From: UBA10649 sp037130755
GTDB lineage: Bacteria; Actinomycetota; Actinomycetes; S36-B12
Assembly: GCA_037130755.1 (NCBI GenBank)
Contig: JBAXSI010000012.1
Coordinates: forward strand, 8,778-72,777
Reading direction: 5' to 3'
DNA length: 64,000 nucleotides
The notes below the pieces were generated by a model. It had not been told where the DNA came from, made no database searches, and worked only from the letters and a program-made list of their open reading frames with translations. Position 1 is the first letter of the stretch. The number at the start of each line of letters is the position of its first letter. This document shows positions 49,349 to 58,073 of the stretch, in pieces. The position numbers were made by a program, and so were the translations under genes.

Positions 49349-50800
49349 CTAGTTGCCCTTCGCCAGCGCGGCCGCGTTCTTCTCGACGTCCTCGATTCCG
49401 CCGGCCATGAAGAATGCCTGCTCAGGGAGGTGGTCGTACGTTCCCTCGCACAGCGCCTTGAACGAGGCGATCGTCTCCTCGACCGGCACGAACGAGCCGG
49501 GCTGACCTGTGAAGGCCTCCGCGACGAACATGTTCTGCGACAGGAAGCGCTGGATGCGGCGCGCACGCCCGACGAGGATCTTGTCCTCCTCGGAGAGCTC
49601 GTCGATACCGAGGATGGCGATGATGTCCTGCAGGTCCTTGTAGCGCTGCAGGATCTCCTTGACGCGGGCCGCGACGGCGTAGTGCTCGTCACCGACGTAG
49701 CGCGGGTCGAGGATGCGCGACATCGAGTCGAGCGGGTCGACGGCCGGGTAGATGCCGAGCTCGGAGATCGGACGGCTCAGCGTCGTCGTCGCGTCGAGGT
49801 GGGCGAACGTGGTGGCCGGGGCCGGGTCGGTCAGGTCGTCTGCAGGCACGTAGATGGCCTGCAGGGAAGTGATCGAGTGACCACGCGTCGACGTGATGCG
49901 CTCCTGGAGCATGCCCATCTCGTCGGCGAGGGTCGGCTGGTAGCCGACGGCCGACGGCATGCGGCCCAGCAGCGTCGAGACCTCAGAGCCCGCCTGCGTG
50001 AAGCGGAAGATGTTGTCGATGAACAGGAGAACGTCCTGCTTCTGCACGTCGCGGAAGTACTCCGCCATCGTGAGGGCCGACAGCGCGACGCGAAGACGCG
50101 TGCCCGGCGGCTCGTCCATCTGGCCGAAGACCAGGGCTGTCTTCTCAAGGACGCCCGACTCGGTCATCTCCAGGAAGAGGTCGTTGCCCTCACGGGTGCG
50201 CTCGCCGACGCCGGCGAACACCGAGACGCCCGAGAAGTTCTCGGCGACGCGGTAGATCATCTCCTGGATGAGGACGGTCTTGCCGACGCCGGCCCCGCCG
50301 AAGAGGCCGATCTTGCCGCCCTTCACGTAGGGGGTCAGCAGGTCGATGACCTTGATGCCGGTCCAGAAGACCTCGGTCTTGGACTCGAGCTGGTCGAAGG
50401 CCGGCGGCTGGCGGTGGATGCTCCAGCGATCGGTGATCTCGAGGGACGACTCCGGGACGTCCAGCGGGATGCCGAGGGTGTTCCAGACATGGCCCTTGGT
50501 GACGTCGCCGACCGGCACCGTGATGGAGTTGCCGGTGTCGCGGACCTCGGCGCCACGGACGAGGCCGTCGGTCGGCTGCATCGAGATGGCGCGCACCATG
50601 TTGTCGCCGATGTGCTGGGCGACCTCGAGGGTCAGGAGACGATGACCGCCGCCCTCCTCGCCCTGATCGAAGTTCACGTCCACGTGCAGGGCGTTGAACA
50701 GCTCGGGCATGGCCTCGACGGGGAACTCCACGTCGACGACAGGGCCGGTGACTCGGGCCACGCGGCCCACGCCGGTCTTGGTCTCGGTCGTTGCGGTCAT
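49349..50800 (-). CDS. atpD: ATP synthase beta subunit
   Basis: The catalytic subunit of F1. The 483-residue protein has the P-loop GGAGVGKT, the catalytic Glu in AGVGERTREGND, Walker B VLLFIDNIFRF and the DELSEED-loop region seen here as DELSEEDK. The start ATG has AGGAGAGG about 9 nt upstream. It lies 14 nt after atpG. No unusual residues were seen. Confidence 0.97.
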   Translation of the reverse strand: MTATTETKTGVGRVARVTGPVVDVEFPVEAMPELFNALHVDVNFDQGEEGGGHRLLTLEVAQHIGDNMVRAISMQPTDGLVRGAEVRDTGNSITVPVGDVTKGHVWNTLGIPLDVPESSLEITDRWSIHRQPPAFDQLESKTEVFWTGIKVIDLLTPYVKGGKIGLFGGAGVGKTVLIQEMIYRVAENFSGVSVFAGVGERTREGNDLFLEMTESGVLEKTALVFGQMDEPPGTRLRVALSALTMAEYFRDVQKQDVLLFIDNIFRFTQAGSEVSTLLGRMPSAVGYQPTLADEMGMLQERITSTRGHSITSLQAIYVPADDLTDPAPATTFAHLDATTTLSRPISELGIYPAVDPLDSMSRILDPRYVGDEHYAVAARVKEILQRYKDLQDIIAILGIDELSEEDKILVGRARRIQRFLSQNMFVAEAFTGQPGSFVPVEETIASFKALCEGTYDHLPEQAFFMAGGIEDVEKNAAALAKGN

Positions 50801-50814
50801 CTTCGTTCCCTCTC

Positions 50815-51723
50815 CTAGCCTGCGGCTGACAAAGCGTCGGCGCCGCCGACGATCTCGCTGATTTCCTGGGTGATCTCGGACTGACGAGCCTGATTGGCCT
50901 GACGAGACAACGACTTGATCATGTCTTCGGCGTTGTCGGTGGCCGACTTCATGGCGCGGCGGCGAGCGGCGTGCTCCGACGCGGCCGACTCGAGCAGCGC
51001 CGAGTAGACCGTGTGCTCGATGTAGCGCGGCAGGAGGCCGTCGAGGACGGTCTCGGCGTCGGGCTCGAACTCGTAGAGCGCCGACGGCAGCGCGCCCTCC
51101 TCCTTCGTGACGATCTCGTCGACGACCTCGAGGGGCAGGATCCGCCGGATCCTGGCCTCCTGGCTGACCATCGAGAGGAAGTGCGTGTAGACGATGTGGA
51201 TCTCGTCGACACCGCCCTCCTCCGTCGGGGTCATGAAGGCGTCGAACAGGTCGCTGGCGATGCGCTTGGCGTCCGCATAGGACGGCTGGTCGGTGAAGCC
51301 GGTGTACTCCCCCGCCATCACTCGATCGCGGAACCGGTAGTAGGACACGCCCTTGCGGCCGACGACGTACGGCACCACCGTGATGTTGCTCGCGCGCAGG
51401 TTCGACACGAGGCTCTCGGCCTCGCGAATGGCATTGGCCGAGTAGGCGCCCGCAAGGCCGCGGTCGGCGGTGACGACGAGCATGGCTGCACGAGTGCGGT
51501 TCTCGGCGTTGGCCATCAGCGGATGCTTCGACACATCGCTCGCATCCGTCGCGGCCGCGCTGATCGCCTGGTACAGGTGGAGCAGATACGGGAGCGAAGC
51601 CTCAAGGCGCTGCTGGGCCTTGACGATGCGCGATGAGGCGATGAGCTCCATCGCCTTCGTGATCTTCTTGGTCGACTGGACGGACTTGATCCGCCGCCGG
51701 TAGACCCTCAGTTGTGCACCCAT
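50815..51723 (-). CDS. atpG: ATP synthase gamma subunit
   Basis: The central rotor stalk of F1. It has 302 residues, with the N-terminal helix beginning GAQLRVYRRRIKSVQSTKKITKAMELI and the C-terminal signature region RRRAMKSATDNAEDMIKSL. Located between atpA and atpD with a 3-nt gap after atpA. Length is typical for actinobacteria, which have a slightly long gamma. Confidence 0.96.
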   Translation of the reverse strand: MGAQLRVYRRRIKSVQSTKKITKAMELIASSRIVKAQQRLEASLPYLLHLYQAISAAATDASDVSKHPLMANAENRTRAAMLVVTADRGLAGAYSANAIREAESLVSNLRASNITVVPYVVGRKGVSYYRFRDRVMAGEYTGFTDQPSYADAKRIASDLFDAFMTPTEEGGVDEIHIVYTHFLSMVSQEARIRRILPLEVVDEIVTKEEGALPSALYEFEPDAETVLDGLLPRYIEHTVYSALLESAASEHAARRRAMKSATDNAEDMIKSLSRQANQARQSEITQEISEIVGGADALSAAG

Positions 51724-51726
51724 CGG

Positions 51727-53361
51727 CTAGCCCCGGACCGCCCGCTTGATCTGCGTGTGGTCGATCTCCTCGTCGGCGACGGCGGCAACGGGCTCGTCAT
51801 TGACCAGCAGGTGCCCCGCCGACGTGGTGAACTGCCGCTTGAACTCACCGATGGTCGACTCGAGCACCGACACCGTGTCGTCGGACAGCTCGGTAGTCGT
51901 GCGGATGGCGTCGAAGATCTCTGGCTTTGCGCGACCCACGTACTCAAGGAACTCCGAGTCAAAACGGCGGATGTCCTCGACCGGCACATCGTCCAGCTTG
52001 CCCGTCGTACCGGACCAGACCGAGACGACCTCCCGCTCCATCGACTGCGGCGCGTACTGAGGCTGCTTGAGCAGTTCGACAAGCCGGGCGCCGCGCTCGA
52101 GCTGCGCCTTCGAGGCCGCGTCGAGATCCGAGCCGAAGGCCGCGAACGCCTCGAGCTCACGGTACTGGGCCAGGTTCAGGCGCAGACTGCCGGCGACCTT
52201 GCGCATGGCCTTCGGCTGTGCCGATCCACCGACGCGCGACACCGAGATGCCCACGTTGATGGCCGGGCGCACGCCGGAGTTGAACAGGTCAGACTCCAGG
52301 AAGCACTGGCCGTCGGTGATCGAGATGACGTTGGTCGGGATGTACGCCGAAACGTCGTTCGCCTTGGTCTCGATGATCGGAAGGCCCGTCATCGATCCGC
52401 CGCCGAGATCATCGGACAGCTTCGCGCAGCGCTCCAGGAGGCGGCTGTGCAAGTAGAAGACGTCGCCGGGGTACGCCTCGCGGCCCGGCGGGCGGCGCAG
52501 GAGCAGTGACACAGCGCGGTAGGCCTCGGCCTGCTTGGAGAGGTCGTCGAACACGATGAGGACGTGCCGGCCCTGGTACATCCAGTGCTGGCCGATGGCC
52601 GAGCCGGTGTAGGGGGCCAGGTACTTGAAGCCGGCCGGGTCGGAGGCCGGCGCCGCCACGATGGTCGTGTACTCCATCGCGCCGTACTCCTCGAGCGCAC
52701 CCTTGACGGCCGCGATCGTGGAGCCCTTCTGGCCGATGGCGACGTAGATGCAGCGGACCTGCTTCTTCGGGTCGCCCGACTCCCAGTTCTGCCTCTGGTT
52801 GAGGATCGTGTCGAGGCAGACAGCAGTCTTGCCGGTCTGGCGGTCGCCGATGATCAGCTGACGCTGGCCGCGGCCGATGGCGGTCATGGCGTCGATTGCC
52901 TTGATGCCCGTCTGCATGGGCTCCTTGACCGGCTGGCGCTGGACGACCGTGGGGGCCTGCACCTCAAGGGCGCGACGACCCTCCGCCTCGATCGGGCCCA
53001 TGCCGTCGATCGGGTTGCCGAGCGGATCCACCACCCGGCCGAGGAAGGCGTCGCCCACGGGAACCGAGAGCACCTCGCCGGTGCGGCGCACGGACTGGCC
53101 CTCCTCGATGGCCGAGCCGTCGCCGAGGAGCACGACGCCGATCTCACGGATGTCGAGGTTCAGCGCGAGGCCCATCAGGCCCCCGTCGAACTCGAGCAGC
53201 TCGTTGGTCATCGCCGAGTGGAGACCCTCGACGCGGGCAATGCCGTCGCCGGTCTCCATGACGCGACCGACCTCTTCGCGCGCGGTGCCGGGCGAGTACG
53301 CCGCAACGTTCCGCTCGATCGCATCCCGGATCTCTTCCGGCCGGATCGTCAGCTCCGTCAT
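51727..53361 (-). CDS. atpA: ATP synthase alpha subunit
   Basis: The non-catalytic nucleotide-binding subunit of F1. The 544-residue protein has the P-loop GDRQTGKTA and the arginine finger in the segment PAINVGISVSRVGG. The C-terminus is about 30 residues longer than in E. coli, as in mycobacteria, where this tail dampens ATP hydrolysis. It follows atpH by 74 nt and precedes atpG closely. Confidence 0.97.
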   Translation of the reverse strand: MTELTIRPEEIRDAIERNVAAYSPGTAREEVGRVMETGDGIARVEGLHSAMTNELLEFDGGLMGLALNLDIREIGVVLLGDGSAIEEGQSVRRTGEVLSVPVGDAFLGRVVDPLGNPIDGMGPIEAEGRRALEVQAPTVVQRQPVKEPMQTGIKAIDAMTAIGRGQRQLIIGDRQTGKTAVCLDTILNQRQNWESGDPKKQVRCIYVAIGQKGSTIAAVKGALEEYGAMEYTTIVAAPASDPAGFKYLAPYTGSAIGQHWMYQGRHVLIVFDDLSKQAEAYRAVSLLLRRPPGREAYPGDVFYLHSRLLERCAKLSDDLGGGSMTGLPIIETKANDVSAYIPTNVISITDGQCFLESDLFNSGVRPAINVGISVSRVGGSAQPKAMRKVAGSLRLNLAQYRELEAFAAFGSDLDAASKAQLERGARLVELLKQPQYAPQSMEREVVSVWSGTTGKLDDVPVEDIRRFDSEFLEYVGRAKPEIFDAIRTTTELSDDTVSVLESTIGEFKRQFTTSAGHLLVNDEPVAAVADEEIDHTQIKRAVRG

Positions 53362-53435
53362 GGTGTCCTGCTCTCTTTCTCGGCCCGCTGCTCGCGGGCG
53401 GCCGTTGCTTTCAGTGGTGGTGGTTCGGGGTGGTA

Positions 53436-54245
53436 CTAGCCGAGCACGGCCCGCCGGGCCTGCTCCATTCGCGAGGAGACGGTGCCATCGATGACCTCGT
53501 CACCGATGGTCACCATGACGCCGCCGAGAAGCGAGGGATCGACAGCGACGTTGAGGCGGACGGTACGGCCCTTGAGCCGGGACAGGATGTCTGCGAGTCG
53601 ACGCTCCTGTGCCTCATCCATCGGGGCTGCCACGCGCACATCGGCCACGACGCGCTCGCGCTGCTTTGCAGCGAGGGTGCACAGGTCGTCGACCACGGCG
53701 TCGATGCGCCGCCCGTGCAGGTGGCCGACCGCGTACTGAAGCACCTTGTCGGTGGCCTCGGTGGACCGGCCGCTGAGCAGGTCGCGGACGATCGCGGCCT
53801 TGGTCGTAGACGACTGAGCCGGGTCGGTCAGCGCCATCTGCAGGGCCGACGAGGAGTCCAGCGCCCGCCCGAAGAGGAAGAGCTCCTCCTCGGTGGTGTC
53901 CAGCGTGCCGTCCGCCTCGGCGACCGTGAAGGCGGCCTGGTCGGCGAGCATCTCGATCGCGGTGAGCATGTCCGCGTCGGACGACCAACGCCTGCCGATG
54001 ACCATGAGGAGGATGTCGACGGTCAGCTCACTCACGCGGCTGCCGAGGAGCTGGCGCACCAGCCCGTCGCGAACCTCGGCGGGCTGGCCGGTGTCGGCCA
54101 GGGTCTTGCGCAGCTGGCCCTGGTTGTCCAGCAGGGACGCCACCGCGAACAGCTCGTCGGCCAACTGCGGGAAGCCCGCATCCTGCCGGCGGGCGTCAAG
54201 GCCCTCCTGGCAGGTTACGAGGCTCTCGCGACTGGATCCGATCAT
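53436..54245 (-). CDS. atpH: ATP synthase delta subunit
   Basis: Part of the peripheral stalk joining F1 to subunit b. The 269-residue protein is longer than the E. coli delta (about 177), as is common in actinobacteria. The OSCP-like signature near the C-terminus, LRLNVAVDPSLLGGVMVTIGDEVIDGT as split segments, is clear. The ATG shares one base with the atpF stop (TGATG). Confidence 0.94.
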   Translation of the reverse strand: MIGSSRESLVTCQEGLDARRQDAGFPQLADELFAVASLLDNQGQLRKTLADTGQPAEVRDGLVRQLLGSRVSELTVDILLMVIGRRWSSDADMLTAIEMLADQAAFTVAEADGTLDTTEEELFLFGRALDSSSALQMALTDPAQSSTTKAAIVRDLLSGRSTEATDKVLQYAVGHLHGRRIDAVVDDLCTLAAKQRERVVADVRVAAPMDEAQERRLADILSRLKGRTVRLNVAVDPSLLGGVMVTIGDEVIDGTVSSRMEQARRAVLG

Positions 54246-54847
54246 CAGATGCCGCTCCCCTGGGTCGGGCTCGTAGCCGAGACCTCCGTCTGCCGCTCCA
54301 GGTCGTTGAGGAAGTCGTCGACCGTCTGACGGATGCGGGCATCGTCGGAGAGCGACTGCCCAACGACCTTGCCGGCCAGCGTGACGGCCAATTCGCCGAC
54401 CTGGCGGGTCAGCTGCGCCGTGGCCTGGGATCTATCGGCCGCAATCTGTGCCTCGCCGGCGGCCGTCACGACTGCTGCCGCCGTGCGCGCCTCGTTACGG
54501 GCCTCGTCAATCATGGCCGCTCGGTCGGACTGCGCCTGCGTGCGGATGGCGGCTGCCTCCTCCCGTGCTGAGGCGAGCTGCTCGCGGTACCGCTCGAGCA
54601 GGTCCTGAGCCTCGGCCTCGGCGGCCGCCGAGCGCTGGATGCCGCCCTCGATGGCGTTGGTGCGCTCCTCGAGCGTCTTCTTGATGCTCGGCAGAGCGAA
54701 CTTCGCCAGTCCGCCGAACACGATGAGGAACGCGATGATGCCGATGATGAGCTCATCGATCGGCACCGCCAGGACGGACGGTGGCTCCTCAGCGGACGCC
54801 ACGCCCACGGCGAGGACCGTATGCACTGCGGTTAAGGCGTTGATCAC
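54245..54847 (-). CDS. atpF: ATP synthase b subunit
   Basis: The membrane-anchored peripheral stalk. It has 200 residues with one transmembrane helix at about 28-50 (PIDELIIGIIAFLIVFGGLAKF) followed by a long charged helix rich in Ala, Glu and Arg that forms the dimeric stalk. The start is GTG 54847. The gene lies 51 nt after atpE and is coupled to atpH. It is an ordinary b subunit, not the b-delta fusion found in mycobacteria. Confidence 0.94.
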   Translation of the reverse strand: MINALTAVHTVLAVGVASAEEPPSVLAVPIDELIIGIIAFLIVFGGLAKFALPSIKKTLEERTNAIEGGIQRSAAAEAEAQDLLERYREQLASAREEAAAIRTQAQSDRAAMIDEARNEARTAAAVVTAAGEAQIAADRSQATAQLTRQVGELAVTLAGKVVGQSLSDDARIRQTVDDFLNDLERQTEVSATSPTQGSGI

Positions 54848-54898
54848 GACGTTGACCTTCCGGTGTCAGTCAGGGGATGAGACCGAGACGTGCTCGGA

Positions 54899-55126
54899 TC
54901 ACTTACCGAAGACGAACGGCGCAACGAAGCCGATGAGGGCCAGCGCCTCGGCGAGGGCGAAGCCGAGAATCATGTTCTGGCGAATGACGCCGTAGGCCTC
55001 GGGCTGGCGGGCGATTGCCTGCACGCCCTGGCCGAAGATGATGCCAATGCCGACACCTGGGCCGATGGCTGCGAGGCCGTAGCCGATCGAGCCGAGCGAG
55101 CCGGTGACTTCCGCGAGAAGCGACAT
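54899..55126 (-). CDS. atpE: ATP synthase c subunit
   Basis: The proteolipid of the proton-driven rotor ring. It has 75 residues in two helices joined by the polar loop ARQPEA. The ion-binding Glu is in the second helix (GFALAEALALIG). The residues around it, Ala rather than Ser/Thr next to Glu, fit proton rather than sodium coupling. Confidence 0.96.
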   Translation of the reverse strand: MSLLAEVTGSLGSIGYGLAAIGPGVGIGIIFGQGVQAIARQPEAYGVIRQNMILGFALAEALALIGFVAPFVFGK

Positions 55127-55220
55127 GTCGTTTCCTTTGCTTTCCTGGCCAGCGGTCGTTCCGCCGGTCTGGGGACTGTGGGTGATGCTGCTATTCAGTT
55201 TGCAGGTGGTGCGGTGCCGA

Positions 55221-56045
55221 TCAGTGCTCTGCGTGCAGGGCGCCGGAGATGTACACCGCTGCCAGCAAGGTGAAGATGTAGGCCTGCAGGAACTGGATCA
55301 GTGCCTCGAAGCCGGTCAGGGCGATCGCCACCACGAACGAGGCGGCCGAACCCAGGATGCCGATGACGCTGGCGCTGAGCAGGTAGAAGGCCGCAATGCT
55401 GAACGTGGCGATCAGCAGGTGGCCGGCGAACATGTTGGCGAAAAGACGGATGGCGTGGGTGGCCGGACGCACGATCAGGTTCGACAAGAACTCCAGCGGC
55501 GTCAGCAGCACGTACATCGCCTTGGGGACGCCCGGGGGGAACAGCATGCCTCCGAAGAAGCCGCGGAACCCCTGCTTGTACACGCCGAGGGGCACCCACG
55601 TGATGTACACGATCAGGGCGAAGGCCACGGGGATCGCGAAGATCGAGGTCACCGGCACCTGGGCGAAGGGCACGATGCCCATGAAGTTGCACAGCCAGAC
55701 CAGGAAGAAGAAGGCGAACAGGAACGGGACATAGGGGTCGCCGTCCTTGCCGATGATCTCGCGAGCGATGCCGTCGCGGATGAACAGGTATCCCATCTCG
55801 CCGACGTTCTGCGCGCCGCGCGGGACCAGCTTCGGCTTGCGGAAGGCGTAGATGAAGAAGCCCAGGATCAAGGCCACCGAGAGGAACAGCAGCAGCGTGA
55901 TCTTGTTGATGTGGATTTCGGTGTTGACGATCGTGAACTGCGCGATGTCGTCAAAATTGAAGATCTCGGCACCCGGTGCGGGAAAACCACAGCCGGAGTT
56001 GAGGTGGCAGTCCAGACCGGCCGCGACCACTTTGCTAAGCGACAC
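55221..56045 (-). CDS. atpB: ATP synthase a subunit
   Basis: The membrane stator subunit providing the proton half-channels. It has 274 residues and about six helices, with the essential Arg in ATHAIRLFANMFAGH and the C-terminal QAYIFTLLAAVYI segment. Start GTG 56045 with AGGAG just upstream. It precedes atpE by 94 nt. Confidence 0.95.
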   Translation of the reverse strand: MSLSKVVAAGLDCHLNSGCGFPAPGAEIFNFDDIAQFTIVNTEIHINKITLLLFLSVALILGFFIYAFRKPKLVPRGAQNVGEMGYLFIRDGIAREIIGKDGDPYVPFLFAFFFLVWLCNFMGIVPFAQVPVTSIFAIPVAFALIVYITWVPLGVYKQGFRGFFGGMLFPPGVPKAMYVLLTPLEFLSNLIVRPATHAIRLFANMFAGHLLIATFSIAAFYLLSASVIGILGSAASFVVAIALTGFEALIQFLQAYIFTLLAAVYISGALHAEH

Positions 56046-56081
56046 CAGGCTCCTCCATGACCCGAACGTCCACCCGAACTA

Positions 56082-56444
56082 TCACTTCTGGTCCTGCTCT
56101 CGACGTTCTTCGTCCCTGAGCCTCTCGTGCTCCAGGCTGCGGAACATCAAGTAGTACGAGAGTCCAAGACCGACGATCGCCCCAACCGCCATCAACAGAG
56201 CCTGGTGGCCGACCCACCGTGACACCAGCCAGCCAAGACCGGTGTAGAGGATCAGCCCCGTGATCAGGCGGCTGGAGTTCGCCCACGCCGAGTCGGACAT
56301 CCGACGAGCATCGTGCTTCGTGACCGTCCGTTTCGACGCGCCCGAACGGTACCACCCGCCATAAGCGTGCGGCCGAATGGGGTTCCCCTCAAAAGGCGAC
56401 TTCGCCGGGCGCTTGCCGGCCGACCTGGTGGACCACGTGGTCAT
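56082..56444 (-). CDS. AtpZ/AtpI-like small membrane protein of the atp operon
   Basis: A 120-residue protein. A hydrophilic basic N-terminal half precedes two helices (about 68-85 and 90-108) with SSRLITGLILYTGLGWLVS, similar to the AtpZ-type proteins that assist F1Fo assembly. A charged tail (EHERLRDEERREQDQK) closes it. The ATG overlaps the atpI stop (ATGA), and atpB follows after 36 nt. Confidence 0.75.
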   Translation of the reverse strand: MTTWSTRSAGKRPAKSPFEGNPIRPHAYGGWYRSGASKRTVTKHDARRMSDSAWANSSRLITGLILYTGLGWLVSRWVGHQALLMAVGAIVGLGLSYYLMFRSLEHERLRDEERREQDQK

Positions 56445-56845
56445 GGCTTGCGCTCCGGCTCCACGTACAGCACGTTGGTGCCGGAGTAGACCCAGACCTC
56501 TGCCACGGTCCACGAAATCGTGCATGCCACGATCGTGATGGCGAACACCTTGGTGTTGAACCAGGTGGCATCCTGCAGCACGATCAGGAGCACGAAGAGG
56601 ATCCCGATCTTGACCAGGTAGACCGTCAGGGCGACCGTCAGTGCCATCTGCGGATTGTTCTTGATGGTGCGGCCGACGACGGCCTGGCCGGCGCTGAAGA
56701 AGACGATCACCAGGACCGTGCCAAGGACGCCCCCCAAGGCCCCGGTACTACCGGCCACCACGCCCCCGATGACGGTGCAGATCACGCCGACAACGAGCGT
56801 GATGACGCCGGCCCGACGAATCATCAGGGCGTCGACGTTGGGCAT
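56441..56845 (-). CDS. atpI: ATP synthase protein I (AtpI)
   Basis: A 134-residue membrane protein with four hydrophobic helices, at the usual AtpI position as first gene of the atp operon. AtpI proteins assist c-ring assembly or ion supply and are not part of the finished enzyme. The start ATG has TAGCGT 6 nt upstream and no ribosome binding site, so the whole atp operon probably begins with a leaderless start. Confidence 0.85.
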   Translation of the reverse strand: MPNVDALMIRRAGVITLVVGVICTVIGGVVAGSTGALGGVLGTVLVIVFFSAGQAVVGRTIKNNPQMALTVALTVYLVKIGILFVLLIVLQDATWFNTKVFAITIVACTISWTVAEVWVYSGTNVLYVEPERKP

Positions 56846-56851
56846 GGCGTG

Positions 56852-56857
56852 ACGCTA
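56852..56857 (-). promoter_or_regulatory. -10 box of the atp operon (TAGCGT, 6 nt before ATG)
   Basis: TAGCGT ends 6 nt before the atpI ATG. TTGGGG lies 17 bp further upstream as a plausible -35, giving one of the better complete promoters in the window. Confidence 0.55.
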
Positions 56858-56949
56858 TCGCAAGCGCAGATTGACCCCAAAACGAGAAGTGGCCGCCGCA
56901 GGGTGGGATTGCTCACTGCAAGCGATTGCCGAGCGACATTGCGCTGGGC

Positions 56950-58071
56950 TCAGCCGCCGGTGCCCGTGCGCAGGCTGTGGACGTTCGACGGGGCCTGTGG
57001 CCCTGGGCTTCGGACCGCGAGGACCAGCAGGCCAAGCCCGATGACGAAGCCGGCAGCGGCGTAGGCGGCTGGGACGAACGCGAGGGCCACGGCGGTGCCG
57101 GCCACCAGCGCCGTCCATGCGTACATGAGGATCACTGCCCGCATCTGGGAGTGACCCATCTCGAGCAGGCGATGGTGCAGATGCTGCTTGTCCGGCGCGA
57201 ACGGGTTCCGACCGGCCCGCGTGCGACGGATGACCGCCAGCAGCAGGTCCACGAGAGGCACGGCCATGACTGCGACCGGCAGGAGGATGGGCAGCAGCGT
57301 CGGGAGCAGCGTGCCACCAGCGACTGCGCTCGGATCCACCTGGCCCGAGAGGGTGATCGTGCCCACCGCGAGCAGCAGGCCGAGGGTCATCGAGCCGGTG
57401 TCGCCCATGAAGATGCGTGCCGGGTAGAAGTTGTGGGGCAGGAAGCCCACGCACATGCCGACGAGGAGCATCGAGACGAGGGCGGCGAGTGTCGCCCGCT
57501 CGAAGCCGAGTTCGAACGAGAGCAGGTAGGAGTAGGCGAAGAAGCCGCCAGCAGCAACGGCCACGATGCCAGCTGCAAGGCCGTCGAGGCCGTCGACGAA
57601 GTTGATGGCGTTGATGCTGATCAGGACGATGATCACGGTGAATAGCACGCTGGTGATCGGGTCGAGCACGAACGTCCCGCCGATCGGCAGCCAGATGATC
57701 GCGATGCCCTGGAAGGCCATGACGCCCGCCGCGAGGACCTGACCGGCGAGCTTGGTAGGTGCGTCGAGGCCCCACTTGTCGTCGATGACGCCCAACGCCA
57801 CGATGATGGCGACGCCCGAAAGGAGCGCCACGGCCGAGTTGCTGTCCTCGAAGACTGCGCGCATCATCGGCAGCTTGCTCGCCAGCAGCATCCCGGCGAG
57901 CAGCCCGCCCACCATCGCCAGGCCGCCCAGCCGAGCGGTCGGCGTGGCATGGACGTCGCGGTCGCGCACCTGCGCCATCGCGTGGATCCGCAGTGCCAGT
58001 GCCCGGACCGGTGGGGTCAGCAGGTACGTGACCGCCGCGGCGGCCAGCAGGCACAGCAGGTATTCGCGCAA
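56950..58071 (-). CDS. wecA: polyprenyl-phosphate GlcNAc-1-phosphate transferase (WecA/Rfe type)
   Basis: Attaches a sugar-1-phosphate, usually GlcNAc-1-P, to decaprenyl phosphate to start cell-wall polymer linkage units. The 373-residue protein has about eleven helices. The catalytic acidic motif is GVIDDKWGLD, the second is NFVDGLDGLA, FMGDTGSM is a third, and the His-rich HLHHRLLE near the C-terminus distinguishes WecA from MraY. The start appears to be TTG at 58071, 2 nt after the glyA stop. In mycobacteria the orthologue (rfe) also sits just before atpI. Confidence 0.92.
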   Translation of the reverse strand: MREYLLCLLAAAAVTYLLTPPVRALALRIHAMAQVRDRDVHATPTARLGGLAMVGGLLAGMLLASKLPMMRAVFEDSNSAVALLSGVAIIVALGVIDDKWGLDAPTKLAGQVLAAGVMAFQGIAIIWLPIGGTFVLDPITSVLFTVIIVLISINAINFVDGLDGLAAGIVAVAAGGFFAYSYLLSFELGFERATLAALVSMLLVGMCVGFLPHNFYPARIFMGDTGSMTLGLLLAVGTITLSGQVDPSAVAGGTLLPTLLPILLPVAVMAVPLVDLLLAVIRRTRAGRNPFAPDKQHLHHRLLEMGHSQMRAVILMYAWTALVAGTAVALAFVPAAYAAAGFVIGLGLLVLAVRSPGPQAPSNVHSLRTGTGG

Positions 58072-58073
58072 GG

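Noticed and set aside
54899..55126. Sodium-specific c-ring
   Set aside because: The residue after the ion-binding Glu is Ala, not the Ser/Thr of sodium-binding c subunits.
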